Below, one piece after another: positions 1 through 8,778 of a stretch of DNA of 64,000 nucleotides. The stretch is taken from NCBI GenBank assembly GCA_012034575.1, contig JAAUPF010000012.1:1-64000 (forward strand), in the 5' to 3' direction. The notes under the pieces were generated by a model that searched no databases, was not told the origin of the DNA, and saw only the letters and a list, made by a program, of their open reading frames with translations. Origin of the DNA: Richelia sp. CSU_2_1. GTDB lineage: Bacteria; Cyanobacteriota; Cyanobacteriia; Cyanobacteriales; Microcoleaceae. Position 1 is the stretch's first letter. Each line of letters starts with the position of its first letter. A program made the translations under genes and the position numbers.

Positions 1-9
1 CCCTCCCCC

Positions 10-1062
10 TCAGCTCGATCGACCTTGAATAAAAGACTCGACCAGCGCTACATTTTCTTTACTGCCAACAATCAAGGGCGATCGTTCGTGCAGTTTGGTC
101 GGTACTAGATCCAAGATGTCTTGAATGCCCGTACTGGCGCGCCCGCCGGCTTGTTCCATCAAAAACGCTAGCGGAGCCGACTCGTAGAGCAAGCGCAATT
201 TGCCCTCGGGTTTTTTCACAGTTCCGGGGTACAAAAACACGCCGCCCTGAAATAAAATCCGGTGGAAATCTCCCACCAAAGCGCCGCTGTAACGGGCGGT
301 GTAGCCTTCGTTGCGGTGTACGTAGCGAATGTAATCTCGCAAAGATTCGGACCACTGCCAAAAGTTGCCTTCATTGACGCTGTAAACCGGACCGCTTTCC
401 GGCACTTGTATGTTTTCGGTTGCGAGAATAAACTCGCCCAAACTGGGGTCGAGGGTAAAGGAATGAACGCCTTGACCGATCGAATAAACCAGCATGGTAC
501 TCGGGCCGTAGAGTACGTAACCGGCCGCAATTTGTTTGCGCCCGTGTTGCAGCAAGTCTGAAGCTGAGCCGTCCGCATCATCCCCCTCCTGCTTGCGGAT
601 GCTGAAGATAGAACCAACATTAAGATTGGTGTCAAGATTTGAAGAACCATCTATGGGGTCGTAGAGCAAACTGTAGCGCCCGATCGGACAGTTTTCGGGA
701 ATGTAGTAAGGTTTTTCCATTTCCTCGGAAGCCAAGCGACAAACCAGTCCGCTTTGCTGGAATACCGAGATAAATACGTCATTGGCGTAGACATCCATCT
801 GTTTGACGGATTCTCCCTGCACGTTGACGCCCCCTGTAAATCCCAGAACATCTGCCATTAACCCGGCCCTGCTGAGTCGCCGCGCGATCAGTTTGGCAGC
901 TAATCCGATGCGATTCATCAGAGCGCTGAGATCCTGAGCATCTGCTGAAAAGCTCTGGAGTTGCTGGAGTACGTGACGGGATAGAGTCGTGCAATCGCGG
1001 TCTAAGGCGTGCACTCGTTCGATCGAGTCCAGACGCCCTTGTGCTGTCGGCGCGTTTACCAT
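10..1062 (-). CDS. fbp: Class I fructose-1,6-bisphosphatase
   Basis: Hydrolyses fructose 1,6-bisphosphate to fructose 6-phosphate in gluconeogenesis and the Calvin cycle, in the cytosol. The 350-residue protein has the usual length of the class I family. The metal and substrate loop DPIDGSSN lies at about residues 135-142 and the upstream acidic metal ligands sit in SEEME near residue 112. The lysine-rich 6-phosphate-binding segment ([13 protein letters not shown]) is near residue 280. The ATG at 1062 has a purine-rich AGGGAGG-like stretch upstream. The gene is divergent from the thioredoxin/NHL gene across 434 bp. In cyanobacteria this enzyme coexists with a class II FBPase/SBPase elsewhere (family knowledge); I see no such gene here. 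The gene ends 10 bp inside the window edge and is complete. Confidence 0.95.
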   Translation of the reverse strand: MVNAPTAQGRLDSIERVHALDRDCTTLSRHVLQQLQSFSADAQDLSALMNRIGLAAKLIARRLSRAGLMADVLGFTGGVNVQGESVKQMDVYANDVFISVFQQSGLVCRLASEEMEKPYYIPENCPIGRYSLLYDPIDGSSNLDTNLNVGSIFSIRKQEGDDADGSASDLLQHGRKQIAAGYVLYGPSTMLVYSIGQGVHSFTLDPSLGEFILATENIQVPESGPVYSVNEGNFWQWSESLRDYIRYVHRNEGYTARYSGALVGDFHRILFQGGVFLYPGTVKKPEGKLRLLYESAPLAFLMEQAGGRASTGIQDILDLVPTKLHERSPLIVGSKENVALVESFIQGRSS

Positions 1063-1496
1063 GATTTTGCTTTCCTCCCTGTCTTGCGGCTCGCTTGTTT
1101 GGGTTCTTCAGGTGCTTGACAGTTGCTCCTGAATCGGCTATTGGGCCGATGCTACCCTACGTTCTATCTTAGGGAGGGTTTTGCGAAAGGGCGTCGAACT
1201 TTAGGGGAATTTTAGATCCCGATCGAATATTGAGGAGTTCGATCGACTGTTTACTCTGCTATATGTATTCTCGATCGCTAGTTTTTGATTAACCGCAGAG
1301 GGCGCAGAGGCAGAAAGTATTTTATTCAAAAAAAGCGATCGCCGGTACAGCTTGGAAGCAATCCCCTCACGCGCGTGCCAAGCTATCGCACCAGCGAATC
1401 GCCCTAGCTTTTTCCCCATCCCGCGAAACTTCCCGCTAAATTAAAGAGGTGTAAAAACTAATCAGGCCCTACCAAAGAACCAAGGAAGGAGATACC
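1063..1496. other. Divergent intergenic region, fbp / thioredoxin-NHL
   Basis: This 434 bp gap separates two divergently transcribed genes, so it should hold both promoters, but I could not pick a convincing -10/-35 pair. It contains a fragment of the common cyanobacterial dispersed repeat AACCGCAGAGGGCGCAGAGG near 1292. A ribosome binding site AAGGAGA lies just before the ATG at 1497. No gene is supported here. Confidence 0.5.
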
Positions 1497-3137
1497 ATGT
1501 CTCGCGTCAGAGCACCAGAATTCCCCGCAAATTACCCCTGGTTGAATACCCATCGAGGTCTATCCATTGCATCTTTAAAAGGTCGCATCGTCATCCTCGA
1601 CTTCTGGACTTACTGCTGCATCAACTGTTTGCACGTTCTCCCCGATTTAAAATACCTCGAACAAAAATACAAAGATTCTTTGACTGTAATCGGAGTTCAC
1701 TCGGCAAAGTTTGAAAATGAAAAAGAAGTAGAAAATATCCGCCAAGCTATCCTCCGCTACGACATCGAACATCCGGTAATTGTCGATAGCGGGATGCAAA
1801 TTTGGCAAAGTTATGCCGTTCGCGCTTGGCCGACTTTAATGGTTATCGATCCGGAAGGTTATGTCATCGGTTACGTTTCCGGTGAGGGCAATCGGGAAGC
1901 AATTGATGAGCTAATTGGCAAGTTAGTAGCTGAATACAAAGATAAAGGCGCTGTCAACTTTGCCGAACAGAGTTTTAGCTTAGAAAAACAGCGCAAACCT
2001 TTATCGACTCCCCTGGCTTTTCCCGGTAAAGTGCTGGCATTTGCGATCGCTGCTATTGAAGCAAAACAGCTTGACCAACAGGTCGCTCTTTTGGAAGAAA
2101 TAACTGAGGATAGCGAGTCGGTAGATGAATCTGTAGTGCCGGGACCTGTTAACTCGGTGCTGCAAAATTTAGTCGGTTCTTGTTTGTTTATTGCGGATTC
2201 GGGACACAACCGAATTGTTGTTAGTAAGACGGAAGGTGAGGTACTCCACGTCATAGGTACGGGCAAAGCGGGTTTGACTGATGGCGATTTTGAAGTGGCC
2301 GAATTTTTTGCGCCTCAAGGTATGGCTTTTGATGCGGAAAGTCAAATTCTCTACGTTGCTGATACTGAAAATCACGCGATCAGAAAAGTGGATTTTACAA
2401 CTCAAAAAGTCGAAACTATTGCCGGTACTGGCGAACAAAGTCACGAGATTTCATCGCAGGGCGGTAAGGCACTAGAAACCCAATTAAATTCGCCTTGGGA
2501 CTTGGAAAAAGTTGGTAACAGACTGTTTGTTGCTATGGCAGGATCGCACCAAATTTGGGAGATGCAATTAGATACGGGAACGATCGCCGTTTATGCGGGT
2601 AACGGTCAAGAATCCTGCGTTGATGGGAATCTGGCAGAATCTGCTTTTTCTCAGCCCAGCGGCTTGTCTACAGATCGATCGGAGTTGTTTGTTGCTGATA
2701 GCGAGATTAGTTCGATTCGGGCGATCGGGATTGATGAAAATCCCAAGGTGCGAACTGTTTGCGGCAGCGGTGAATTGTTTGGTTTTGGAGATAAAGATGG
2801 TCGGGGCGATGACGTAAGATTGCAGCATTGTTTGGGTTTGGAATACGTTCAAAATTATTTGTGGGTTGCCGATACTTACAATCATAGAATTAAGCGAATC
2901 GACCACCGCAGCGGTAATTGCATCACGATGATTGGAGATGGAAAAGCAGGTCATCTTGACGGTAAAGGCCTCCACACTCAATTTTTTGAACCTTCGGGAT
3001 TGAGCGCGATCGGACCTCATTTGTTTGTTGCTGATACTAACAATCACGCCATCCGACAAGTTGAGTTAAATACTCTGGAAGTTACAACTTTAAATTTCTC
3101 GGGTTTGTGCGCTCCCGATCTTTGTCTTCCTGACTGA
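1497..3137 (+). CDS. Thioredoxin-domain protein with NHL repeats (NHLRC2-like)
   Basis: The 546-residue protein has an N-terminal thioredoxin/TlpA-like fold (about residues 10-150) with the active-site region FWTYCCINCLHV, giving a CxxC (C-I-N-C, residues 41-44) preceded by another cysteine. The rest, from about residue 210, is a series of NHL-type beta-propeller blades with recurring 'LFVADTxNHAIR' segments (near 225, 285, 345, 395, 455, 515). This is the NHLRC2-like architecture. A thiol-disulfide role is expected from the family, but the partner is unknown. No signal peptide is visible, so it is probably cytosolic. The ATG has AAGGAGA 6-7 bp upstream. It stands alone, followed by tandem repeats. 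Confidence 0.85.
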   Translation: MSRVRAPEFPANYPWLNTHRGLSIASLKGRIVILDFWTYCCINCLHVLPDLKYLEQKYKDSLTVIGVHSAKFENEKEVENIRQAILRYDIEHPVIVDSGMQIWQSYAVRAWPTLMVIDPEGYVIGYVSGEGNREAIDELIGKLVAEYKDKGAVNFAEQSFSLEKQRKPLSTPLAFPGKVLAFAIAAIEAKQLDQQVALLEEITEDSESVDESVVPGPVNSVLQNLVGSCLFIADSGHNRIVVSKTEGEVLHVIGTGKAGLTDGDFEVAEFFAPQGMAFDAESQILYVADTENHAIRKVDFTTQKVETIAGTGEQSHEISSQGGKALETQLNSPWDLEKVGNRLFVAMAGSHQIWEMQLDTGTIAVYAGNGQESCVDGNLAESAFSQPSGLSTDRSELFVADSEISSIRAIGIDENPKVRTVCGSGELFGFGDKDGRGDDVRLQHCLGLEYVQNYLWVADTYNHRIKRIDHRSGNCITMIGDGKAGHLDGKGLHTQFFEPSGLSAIGPHLFVADTNNHAIRQVELNTLEVTTLNFSGLCAPDLCLPD

Positions 3138-3140
3138 AGG

Positions 3141-3235
3141 ATGTGAGGTATTAGGTATTAGGTGGTAGGTGTGAGGTTGGAGGTGTTAGGTATTAGGTGG
3201 TAGGTGTGAGGTGTGAGGTTGGAGGTGTTAGAGAA
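3141..3235. repeat. STRR, heptamer family GGTGTTA/GGTATTA/GGTGTGA
   Basis: Degenerate 7-bp tandem units (AGGTATT, AGGTGGT, AGGTGTG, AGGTTGG) fill the 3' flank of the thioredoxin/NHL gene. The same family recurs at 22879-22931 and 47958-48075. A short open frame (3213-3413) that begins in this repeat is not believable as a gene. Confidence 0.8.
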
Positions 3236-3450
3236 GATCCTTAACAACTCAAACCTCATGCCCAAAAACTTAAACGTCAAACTCAATAACTCAACCCTCA
3301 AAAATCAAACTTTTAGCGATCGACTCTTGTGCGTATCCGTTGCGTTCCCAAGCACCTGTTACGAAACCAAAAATTCCTACAGCGATCGGACCCATAATGG
3401 GAATTTTTTGTAATTTCTTGAACTCGGAAATTTGATAGCAGCAACAATAA

Positions 3451-3493
3451 TCTAAAATCTAAAATCTAAAATCTAAAATCTAAAATCTAAAAT
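3451..3493. repeat. STRR, unit AATCTAA
   Basis: Six consecutive copies of the 7-bp unit AAATCTA upstream of the secreted protein at 3587. The remaining part of the 3138-3586 gap shows nothing else that I can name. Confidence 0.85.
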
Positions 3494-3586
3494 CGTCTGC
3501 CTCGTTCATGCTATCGGCCGATGTGAAGTCGGGAGTTAGTAGCCGTATTATGAAACGGTGATTTTCAGGGAAAAGGGAAAGCAGAC

Positions 3587-4141
3587 ATGAAGTTTCGATC
3601 GATATTAATTGGTTTAGTCAGCTATGCCATTTTCGGAAGTAATTTTTTAGTGGCTGGAATAGAAAGTGCGATCGCCCAACCAGCACCTGTTTTTAGACCG
3701 TTAATTGATGACATTCGCCGCCGACTGCCACCAGGATTAAAAATGCGGTTGCCCGCGTCAATGCCCGCTTCACCAATCCGGCTTTATCCTTTTATTGAAT
3801 CGGATGGTAAAGTATTTAAAATCAACATTGGAATTAAATCTGACTGCGCTGCATCGGCTAATTCTAATTCTTGTACTGTGGGCGTATTGGCTGTATTTGC
3901 ACCAACCAATTCTCAGAATTGGCCGCCGCACAGCAATGAAATTTCGTCAATTAATTTGAACCGGGGAATTCGCGGCTATTATTTGGCAAAAAATGGCGGC
4001 AGAACTATTTTTTGGGAGCAAGAAGGACTCAGATATGCTGTGGCTGTAGCGGCAAGTGCGGTATCTCAGCAACAATTGTTAGATCTAGTGAATTCAATGA
4101 TTACTCAACCCGCGATCGCTAGCAATACCAAATCAGGTTAA
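3587..4141 (+). CDS. Secreted protein of unknown function, 184 aa
   Basis: An N-terminal signal peptide is clear: basic MKFR, a hydrophobic stretch, and a plausible AIA-Q cleavage site near residue 30. The mature part has no motif I recognise with confidence. The segment 'IFWEQEGLRYAVAVAASAVSQQQLLDLVNSM' region near the C-terminus resembles the end of DUF4367-type or lipoprotein-localisation-like domains, where a strand carrying W-E-x-x-G-Y/R-Y is followed by a helix. Two cysteines (around residues 86 and 95) could form a disulfide in the periplasm. It is flanked on both sides by STRRs and has no operon partner. Function unknown. Confidence 0.75.
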   Translation: MKFRSILIGLVSYAIFGSNFLVAGIESAIAQPAPVFRPLIDDIRRRLPPGLKMRLPASMPASPIRLYPFIESDGKVFKINIGIKSDCAASANSNSCTVGVLAVFAPTNSQNWPPHSNEISSINLNRGIRGYYLAKNGGRTIFWEQEGLRYAVAVAASAVSQQQLLDLVNSMITQPAIASNTKSG

Positions 4142-4163
4142 CTTCTATTGAAGAGGGTGAGGG

Positions 4164-4212
4164 AGTTTTGAGTTTTGAGTTTTGAGTTTTGAGTTTTGAG
4201 TTTTGAGTTTAA
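4164..4212. repeat. STRR, unit GTTTTGA
   Basis: About seven tandem copies of GAGTTTT. The same unit recurs, often in inverted orientation as AAAACTC, at 15966-16022 and 34768-34830. Such pairs can form hairpins. Confidence 0.85.
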
Positions 4213-4360
4213 AGACTGTTGTTAATTCAAAACTCACGTACTCTTTAGCAATTCCCAATTACCAATTCCTAATTCCCAACTGTCCCAGGTCAACCGTAAG
4301 GTTCGTCGCTAACAGACGATCGATCTTTGTTTGAGATGTTTGGTGGCGACGCACCCTACA

Positions 4361-4432
4361 ACTGTCAACTATCAACTATCAACTGTCAACTCTCAACTGT
4401 CAACTGTCAACTATCAACTGTCAACTCTCAAC
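4361..4432. repeat. STRR, unit TCAACTG/TCAACTA
   Basis: About ten copies of the 7-bp unit CAACTGT/CAACTAT, overlapping the 3' end of the kaiB-like gene by a few codons (its stop is at 4421-4423). This is the most abundant repeat family in the window, also present at about 15803-15852, 23485-23538, 26905-26953, 29968-30001, 31540-31563, 39645-39721, 42283-42326 and 55528-55583. Confidence 0.9.
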
Positions 4433-5206
4433 TATAGAACTTAGCAGCCAGACAATTTTATCAAGATCGTTAAATTCGCCGACAATTCGCCGCACGGGTT
4501 TCGGCCAGATTTTGATTAAAGTAGGAGTGGCAGAAACCCGATCTTCCTCAGCTTGTTCGGGATGTTTTAAAACATCAATCACTTTCAACGTGTAAGGATG
4601 ACCGATCGATTGTTCTAATAATTCGTGTAAAGTTTGGAGAATGCGTTCAGTGCCGGGATTGCTTCCAGAAACAAACAGGCGTAAGACGTAGCCGCGAGTT
4701 TCTGGAGGTTCGGCGTGCGGAGTTTGTCGGAGAATGCTACCGGGCTGGGAGTTGGCGGATAAATGGCGGGAGTCCGATCGAGATTCCCCAACTGTCAGCT
4801 TGACAACTAATTCGTGATTTTCCCAGAGTTCGGGGAATTGTTCGTAATAAGTAGCGATTGCTAGAGGATTGCAAATTTCGTCCGATCGCGCGTGCCAAAT
4901 CAAATCGCCAGTGTCAAAAACTGCATTCAGCAGCGTTTGATAGTGCAGTACCGGCGGATAAGCTTCAGCAGCAACTCGCAATTGTCGGTTGCCGGCATCT
5001 AACCAGCGATCGACAGTTGCCGTGTAGCAGGGCACGAGGAAGTGCGGCGGTTCCGACAAACCCAGTATTTCCTGCAGGGCAACGCACAACTGCAAGTGCC
5101 ACCGAGTTTGCTTGGAGGAGTCTACGCAGTAGATTAAGTCTCCTCCAGGCGTAAACAATGCAATGCCTTTGAAAAATTCGGGCAAAAACGGGCGATCGGT
5201 TTTCAA
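4421..5206 (-). CDS. KaiB-family circadian clock-like protein with extra N-terminal domain
   Basis: The 261-residue protein ends in a KaiB/SasA-N thioredoxin-like domain (about residues 170-258): 'YVLRLFVSGSNPGTERILQTL', a segment 'YTLKVIDVLKHPEQAEEDRV', then the conserved 'SATPTLIKIWPKPVRRIVG'. The first ~150 residues form a separate domain ('FKGIALFTPGGDLIYCVD' start) that I know only as a conserved cyanobacterial extension. Canonical KaiB is about 100 residues, so this is an elongated paralogue, probably not the core clock KaiB. No kaiA or kaiC lies nearby. The start is TTG at 5206, because a stop codon closes the frame a few codons upstream and no upstream ATG exists. A group II intron remnant sits immediately 5' and may have displaced the original leader. 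Confidence 0.85.
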   Translation of the reverse strand: MKTDRPFLPEFFKGIALFTPGGDLIYCVDSSKQTRWHLQLCVALQEILGLSEPPHFLVPCYTATVDRWLDAGNRQLRVAAEAYPPVLHYQTLLNAVFDTGDLIWHARSDEICNPLAIATYYEQFPELWENHELVVKLTVGESRSDSRHLSANSQPGSILRQTPHAEPPETRGYVLRLFVSGSNPGTERILQTLHELLEQSIGHPYTLKVIDVLKHPEQAEEDRVSATPTLIKIWPKPVRRIVGEFNDLDKIVWLLSSIVES

Positions 5207-5224
5207 GGAACTACACCAATAGCA

Positions 5225-5400
5225 GTTAATTGATTAAACTCAGCGAGATTGTCACCAATCCCGCCGGTCTTAAAAACCGTGCTGGAACTTTTCAGTTCAC
5301 ACGGCTCCTCAATATCTTGGTACATTACTTCGAGGTTTTCGTGGAGTATGACGAAATCATCGGCGTCACGAATAAAATGAGCTGGGGTTTGATATCTTAC
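5225..5400 (-). mobile_element. Group II intron remnant (RT motif fragment plus domains V and VI)
   Basis: Read on the minus strand, 5400-5310 encodes 'RDADDFVILHENLEV', the reverse transcriptase motif 5 region (normally RYADDFVILHENLEV) with the catalytic-box tyrosine changed to aspartate. It runs straight into a domain V hairpin at 5307-5273: GAGCCGTG...GAAA...CACGGTTTT with the AGC triad, a GAAA tetraloop and a 2-nt bulge. A domain VI-like stem (GCGGGATTG / CAATCTCGC) follows, and the 3' end is probably near 5233. Everything between RT motif 5 and domain V is deleted, as is the 5' half of the intron. It is therefore a dead copy lying between manC and the kaiB-like gene. Confidence 0.8.
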
Positions 5401-5445
5401 TCGTTTATTCTTTGACCGGATTTCATTTTTGGGGAAGGCTTGCTG

Positions 5446-6507
5446 TTACAATAAATCTTTCAGTTTATTATCTTCTCCCAACGCTTTGATTACTTGTTTA
5501 ATTTCCTGCGTTCTTTCTTTCTTGACAATCAAAGTTACGTTGCCATCTCTGACAACCACTACATCTTCCAAACCGATCGTCACAATTACTTCATCCTCGC
5601 TTGCTGCATAAAAAATGTTTTCCTTGCTATCAATTCCGACGTGTTTTGCTAGCTCGACATTCGGTTTGTCTCCCTGCAACAAACGGGCGATCGCATTCCA
5701 ATCTCCCAAATCGTCCCAACTAAAACCGACAGGCAAAACGCAGGCTTTTTGGGTTTTTTCCATCAAGGCGTAATCGATACTAATTTTCGGTAATTCGGAA
5801 TAAGCAGCCGCGCCTTTGGCTTCCAAAGCGGCCATCATTTCCGGTACGTACTCGCGCAATTCTGCTAAAACTGTGCCGACTCGAAATACAAAAATTCCGC
5901 CGTTCCAACTAAACTTGCCGCTGGCTAGAAATTCCTCAGCAGTAGTTCGATCGGGCTTTTCGGTAAATCGCGCTACCCGATAGGCTTCAAAACCGCCAAA
6001 ACTGCCGATCGATTCGCCTTGTTCGATATAACCGTAACCGGTTGAGGGATAATTTGGTTTAACTCCCAAAGTAACGATCGCGCTTTGATTTTTCGCCAAC
6101 TCGGCCGCCGCTTCCAAAGTTTTGACAAAATCCTCCGGTTCGCCAATCCAGTGATCCGCCGGGAAAAAACCGACAACCGCATCTTCGCCGTAACGCTTCG
6201 CAGTTTCTATAGCAGTCCAAGCCACAGCAGGCGCAGTATCCCGCCCTTCCGGTTCCGCGAGCAAATTTTGGGACGGAAGTTGGGGCAATTGTTCGCCGAC
6301 TCCGCTTGCTAGCATTTGGGAGGTTACTACCCACAAGTCATCCCAACCGTTACCTAAAGTTAGCAGTCGATCGGCCGTTTGTTGCAGCAAACTTTTGCCA
6401 CTGCCGTCGAGACTCAAAAACTGTTTGGGGCGCTGTTTGCGGCTGAGGGGCCAGAAGCGTTCGCCTTTACCGCCGGCGAGAATTACGGGAATTAAGGATT
6501 TAGTCAC
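5446..6507 (-). CDS. manC: Mannose-1-phosphate guanylyltransferase
   Basis: Makes GDP-mannose from mannose 1-phosphate and GTP, feeding polysaccharide and fucose synthesis. The nucleotidyltransferase signature 'LAGGKGERFWPLSRKQRPKQF' begins at about residue 10. 'FPADHWI', 'EKPDRTTAEEFL' and 'WNGGIFVF' segments follow, and 'GFSWDDLGDWNA' lies near residue 265, all typical of the family. At 353 residues it is the single-domain form without a C-terminal phosphomannose isomerase domain. The start is a GTG at 6507. It is upstream of, and co-oriented with, the kaiB-like gene, but 240 bp with the intron remnant lie between them, so an operon is doubtful. Gene symbol by family similarity. Confidence 0.92.
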   Translation of the reverse strand: MTKSLIPVILAGGKGERFWPLSRKQRPKQFLSLDGSGKSLLQQTADRLLTLGNGWDDLWVVTSQMLASGVGEQLPQLPSQNLLAEPEGRDTAPAVAWTAIETAKRYGEDAVVGFFPADHWIGEPEDFVKTLEAAAELAKNQSAIVTLGVKPNYPSTGYGYIEQGESIGSFGGFEAYRVARFTEKPDRTTAEEFLASGKFSWNGGIFVFRVGTVLAELREYVPEMMAALEAKGAAAYSELPKISIDYALMEKTQKACVLPVGFSWDDLGDWNAIARLLQGDKPNVELAKHVGIDSKENIFYAASEDEVIVTIGLEDVVVVRDGNVTLIVKKERTQEIKQVIKALGEDNKLKDLL

Positions 6508-6726
6508 GATCGTAAAGTTAAACTATTTAAGTCCATCTTAGGATTGCGGGCGGGTAAACAGCAACTAATGCCGGGGATATTGAAACCCATCAGAATCTCC
6601 TTCTTTGTTTGAGAGTAAAAAATCGTATTGCAATCAAACTAAAACCCTATTAGGGATTGAAATAAACTTGCCCAAAAATCAATATTAGATTAAAATCAAA
6701 ATATTCTTCTCGAAAATCTCGATTGC

Positions 6727-7101
6727 ATGAAACTCAACTCAGGTCTTTTTTATCGCGCGGTTTTAGTCGCTAATTTAGTTTTAGTATCTATGACTGCCGC
6801 CAGCACCAACGTTCTAGCTGAGAGTGAAAGCCAGAATTATAAATCTCAGTGCAGTTTTTACGGGCAGAATCAAAGACAGGCACAAACAATCGCTTGTTCT
6901 ATTAAGCAAAGTCCCAACCAAATTACAATTAGTTGGGGCGATGGATTTACAACTAATCTGGTTTTTTCAGGAGATGGTAGTTGGCGATCGATGCCATCGA
7001 AATCAGAAGCAAAAGTAAGATTTTATGCGGGTAGCGGACGAGTAGCCCACGTTGAAATTCTTGCAGGACCGGGTAAGGGTATCATTGTTATTAATCCCTA
7101 A
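6727..7101 (+). CDS. Secreted small protein of unknown function, 124 aa
   Basis: A signal peptide is visible (MKLNSGLFYRAVLVANLVLVS..., likely cut after VLA near residue 31). The mature part contains two cysteines ('SQCSFYG' and 'TIACSI') likely to form a disulfide, followed by beta-rich sequence 'ITISWGDGF'. This pattern is common in small periplasmic cyanobacterial proteins of unknown role. No operon partner: convergent with the protease gene. I do not recognise the family. Confidence 0.7.
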   Translation: MKLNSGLFYRAVLVANLVLVSMTAASTNVLAESESQNYKSQCSFYGQNQRQAQTIACSIKQSPNQITISWGDGFTTNLVFSGDGSWRSMPSKSEAKVRFYAGSGRVAHVEILAGPGKGIIVINP

Positions 7102-7213
7102 AAAGTTGCATTTATTTGGTGCATTTACTTTATACTTCTATCGAAATACGCGATCGATCGAGCAACAGATCGATCGCTATTTGAAAATATTTTTTCAGCC
7201 TTAAGTCCGATAA

Positions 7214-8140
7214 TTAATTTCTTGTCACTCGATCGATCCAGCTAGCATAAAATGATACCCGCGTATCGCCGGAAATTTCCCCAAAACTGCCGTTATCATC
7301 AATACGATCGATATCGCCAATATTAGTTTTAAAAAACCCTCGATCGCTGTAACCCCAAGAACTAATCCCTGCAATTTTCCCATCCACAAACGAAGGCCCG
7401 CCAGAATCTCCACTAGCCGTAGCAATTTCATCTTTTCCCAAACCTCGATCGGTCAATCTCGGAAAATGCCTGCCTAAAGTATCGTGACTGGTACTGCCAT
7501 CATCAAAATCAAAAATTAATTGACTTCCCAATACTAACTCCGACATATCCGATTCTGTAGCATCTTTCAAAACATCAATTAACCCGTCGTAGCGGTTTTG
7601 ACCTGCATATCGTTTCTCCTCAGAATTAGAATTTTCATCTTGTCCCTTGGCACCCGTACCGATATATCCGTAACCCACTTTGGTAAACACTTTTCCAACT
7701 TCATTCTTATTGCGATTGATTTCGTATCGATCGACCCTATTTGGCGCGCGATTTCTCAGTTTTAAAATAGCAATATCGTTGCCAACTTCTGATTCGTAAC
7801 CATTCCATCCCGGATGGATGTAATATTCGCTAACTGGAATATTAACTTCACCGCTGGGCAATTTAAAAGTTGCCTCGATCGCAGTTCCTTCAGGAACCTT
7901 GACACCTCCGTCATTAAGACAGTGGGCGGCCGTGAGAATATGCAATCCTCCTGTTAGCAGGGAACCGGTACACTCGGCAGGTTCGAGATAGGCAACACCT
8001 GTATATCGATTTAAAGCTAAAGGTTTGCGGGTATTGCTATCGGCAAAAGCACTAACTATCGATCGGCCTGCTTCTGCTGTTTCTAACAGGAAGAATACAG
8101 TCAGAACTATCATCAGTGAAATCTTTATTAGTTTCTTCAT
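7214..8140 (-). CDS. Secreted trypsin-like serine protease
   Basis: The 308-residue protein begins with a signal peptide (MKKLIKISLMIVLTVFFLL, cut near ETAEA). The chymotrypsin-fold catalytic triad is visible: His73 in LTAAHC, Asp122 in VGNDIAIL and Ser246 in ASGDSGGPSF. Cysteines flank the histidine (ECTGS and AHCL) as in trypsins. It should cleave proteins or peptides in the periplasm or outside the cell; substrate unknown. The D-G-D-like acidic insert around residues 165-220 is longer than in compact trypsins. It is a single gene, with repeats upstream. Confidence 0.88.
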   Translation of the reverse strand: MKKLIKISLMIVLTVFFLLETAEAGRSIVSAFADSNTRKPLALNRYTGVAYLEPAECTGSLLTGGLHILTAAHCLNDGGVKVPEGTAIEATFKLPSGEVNIPVSEYYIHPGWNGYESEVGNDIAILKLRNRAPNRVDRYEINRNKNEVGKVFTKVGYGYIGTGAKGQDENSNSEEKRYAGQNRYDGLIDVLKDATESDMSELVLGSQLIFDFDDGSTSHDTLGRHFPRLTDRGLGKDEIATASGDSGGPSFVDGKIAGISSWGYSDRGFFKTNIGDIDRIDDNGSFGEISGDTRVSFYASWIDRVTRN

Positions 8141-8233
8141 TTGTGAGATTTACTTGGTAATTGTAGAAATATTTATAATAACAATTATTGCCCCCTACCT
8201 GTCAAGTTTATGTGCACTTTTCCAGACTCAAAA

Positions 8234-8276
8234 CACTCTTGCTCCCCCCTTTTTAAGGGGGGCTGGGGGGGATCTA
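8234..8276. repeat. CCCCCCTTTTTAAGGGGGG-type palindromic repeat
   Basis: A short C-run/G-run inverted repeat (CCCCCCTTTTTAAGGGGGG) ending in GGGGGGATC. The same core occurs at 59818-59846 and 59940-59968, in the element at 8509-8677 and, degraded, at 49045-49172. It looks like a dispersed palindromic family. Confidence 0.6.
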
Positions 8277-8297
8277 ATTGGGCGGTAGCGAGTTAAT

Positions 8298-8441
8298 AGA
8301 CATCTCCAAAAAAGCAATTATTTCAGAAGATAGGTTTATTTCGCTGTGTCAGGGCGAAGCATTTGGATATGAGATCGGTGGGTTTGAGACATAAATTATC
8401 GCCCAAATGCTTCGCCGCTACAGATATTTTCAAAGATGTCT
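8298..8441. mobile_element. MITE-like element with nested inverted repeats
   Basis: Terminal inverted repeats AGACATCT (8298-8305) and AGATGTCT (8434-8441) enclose a perfect 14-bp inner inverted repeat, GGCGAAGCATTTGG (8353-8366) with CCAAATGCTTCGCC (8403-8416). No open frame is present, and the ~144 bp size suits a non-autonomous element or a mobile palindromic repeat. No transposase in this window shares the ends. Confidence 0.5.
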
Positions 8442-8508
8442 GATGAATTTGTTGGTTTAATTCACAAACAAACCTTATACCAATTTAATGTGAAGTTGCA
8501 CAGATCTC

Positions 8509-8677
8509 GATCCCCCTAAATCCCCCTCCCGGGGGACTTGAAGAGCGATTCCGGTCCCCCCCTTCTTAAGGGAAGCCAGTGCGTTGCGCAGCCAGTGCGT
8601 TGCGGAGGTTCCCTCCGTTGTAGCAACTGGCGCGAGGTTCCCTCCGTTGTAGCAACTGGCGTGGGTTAGGGGGGATC
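8509..8677. mobile_element. Palindromic repeat element bounded by GATCCCCCTAA / TTAGGGGGGATC
   Basis: The ends are inverted repeats of each other. The interior has two nested direct duplications: CCAGTGCGTTGCG twice (about 8576-8604) and GAGGTTCCCTCCGTTGTAGC twice (about 8605-8660). A 73-codon open frame on the minus strand over this element is repeat-derived and I do not call it a gene. Confidence 0.5.
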
Positions 8678-8778
8678 TAATTCTATGCAGCCTCATAAAA
8701 AATTGGTATTACCTGCGAATGACTGATAACTAATGACTGATGACTGATGACTAATGACTGATGACTATTGACTCATAA

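Noticed and set aside
3213-3413. 66-residue plus-strand frame after the NHL gene
   Set aside because: Begins inside a heptamer repeat and shows no protein-like composition.
5230-5415. 61-residue plus-strand open frame
   Set aside because: It is antisense to the RT/domain V remnant, which explains the sequence better; it starts with TTG and resembles no protein.
8475-8696. 73-residue minus-strand open frame
   Set aside because: It lies wholly within the palindromic element 8509-8677 and its flanks; repeat-derived.
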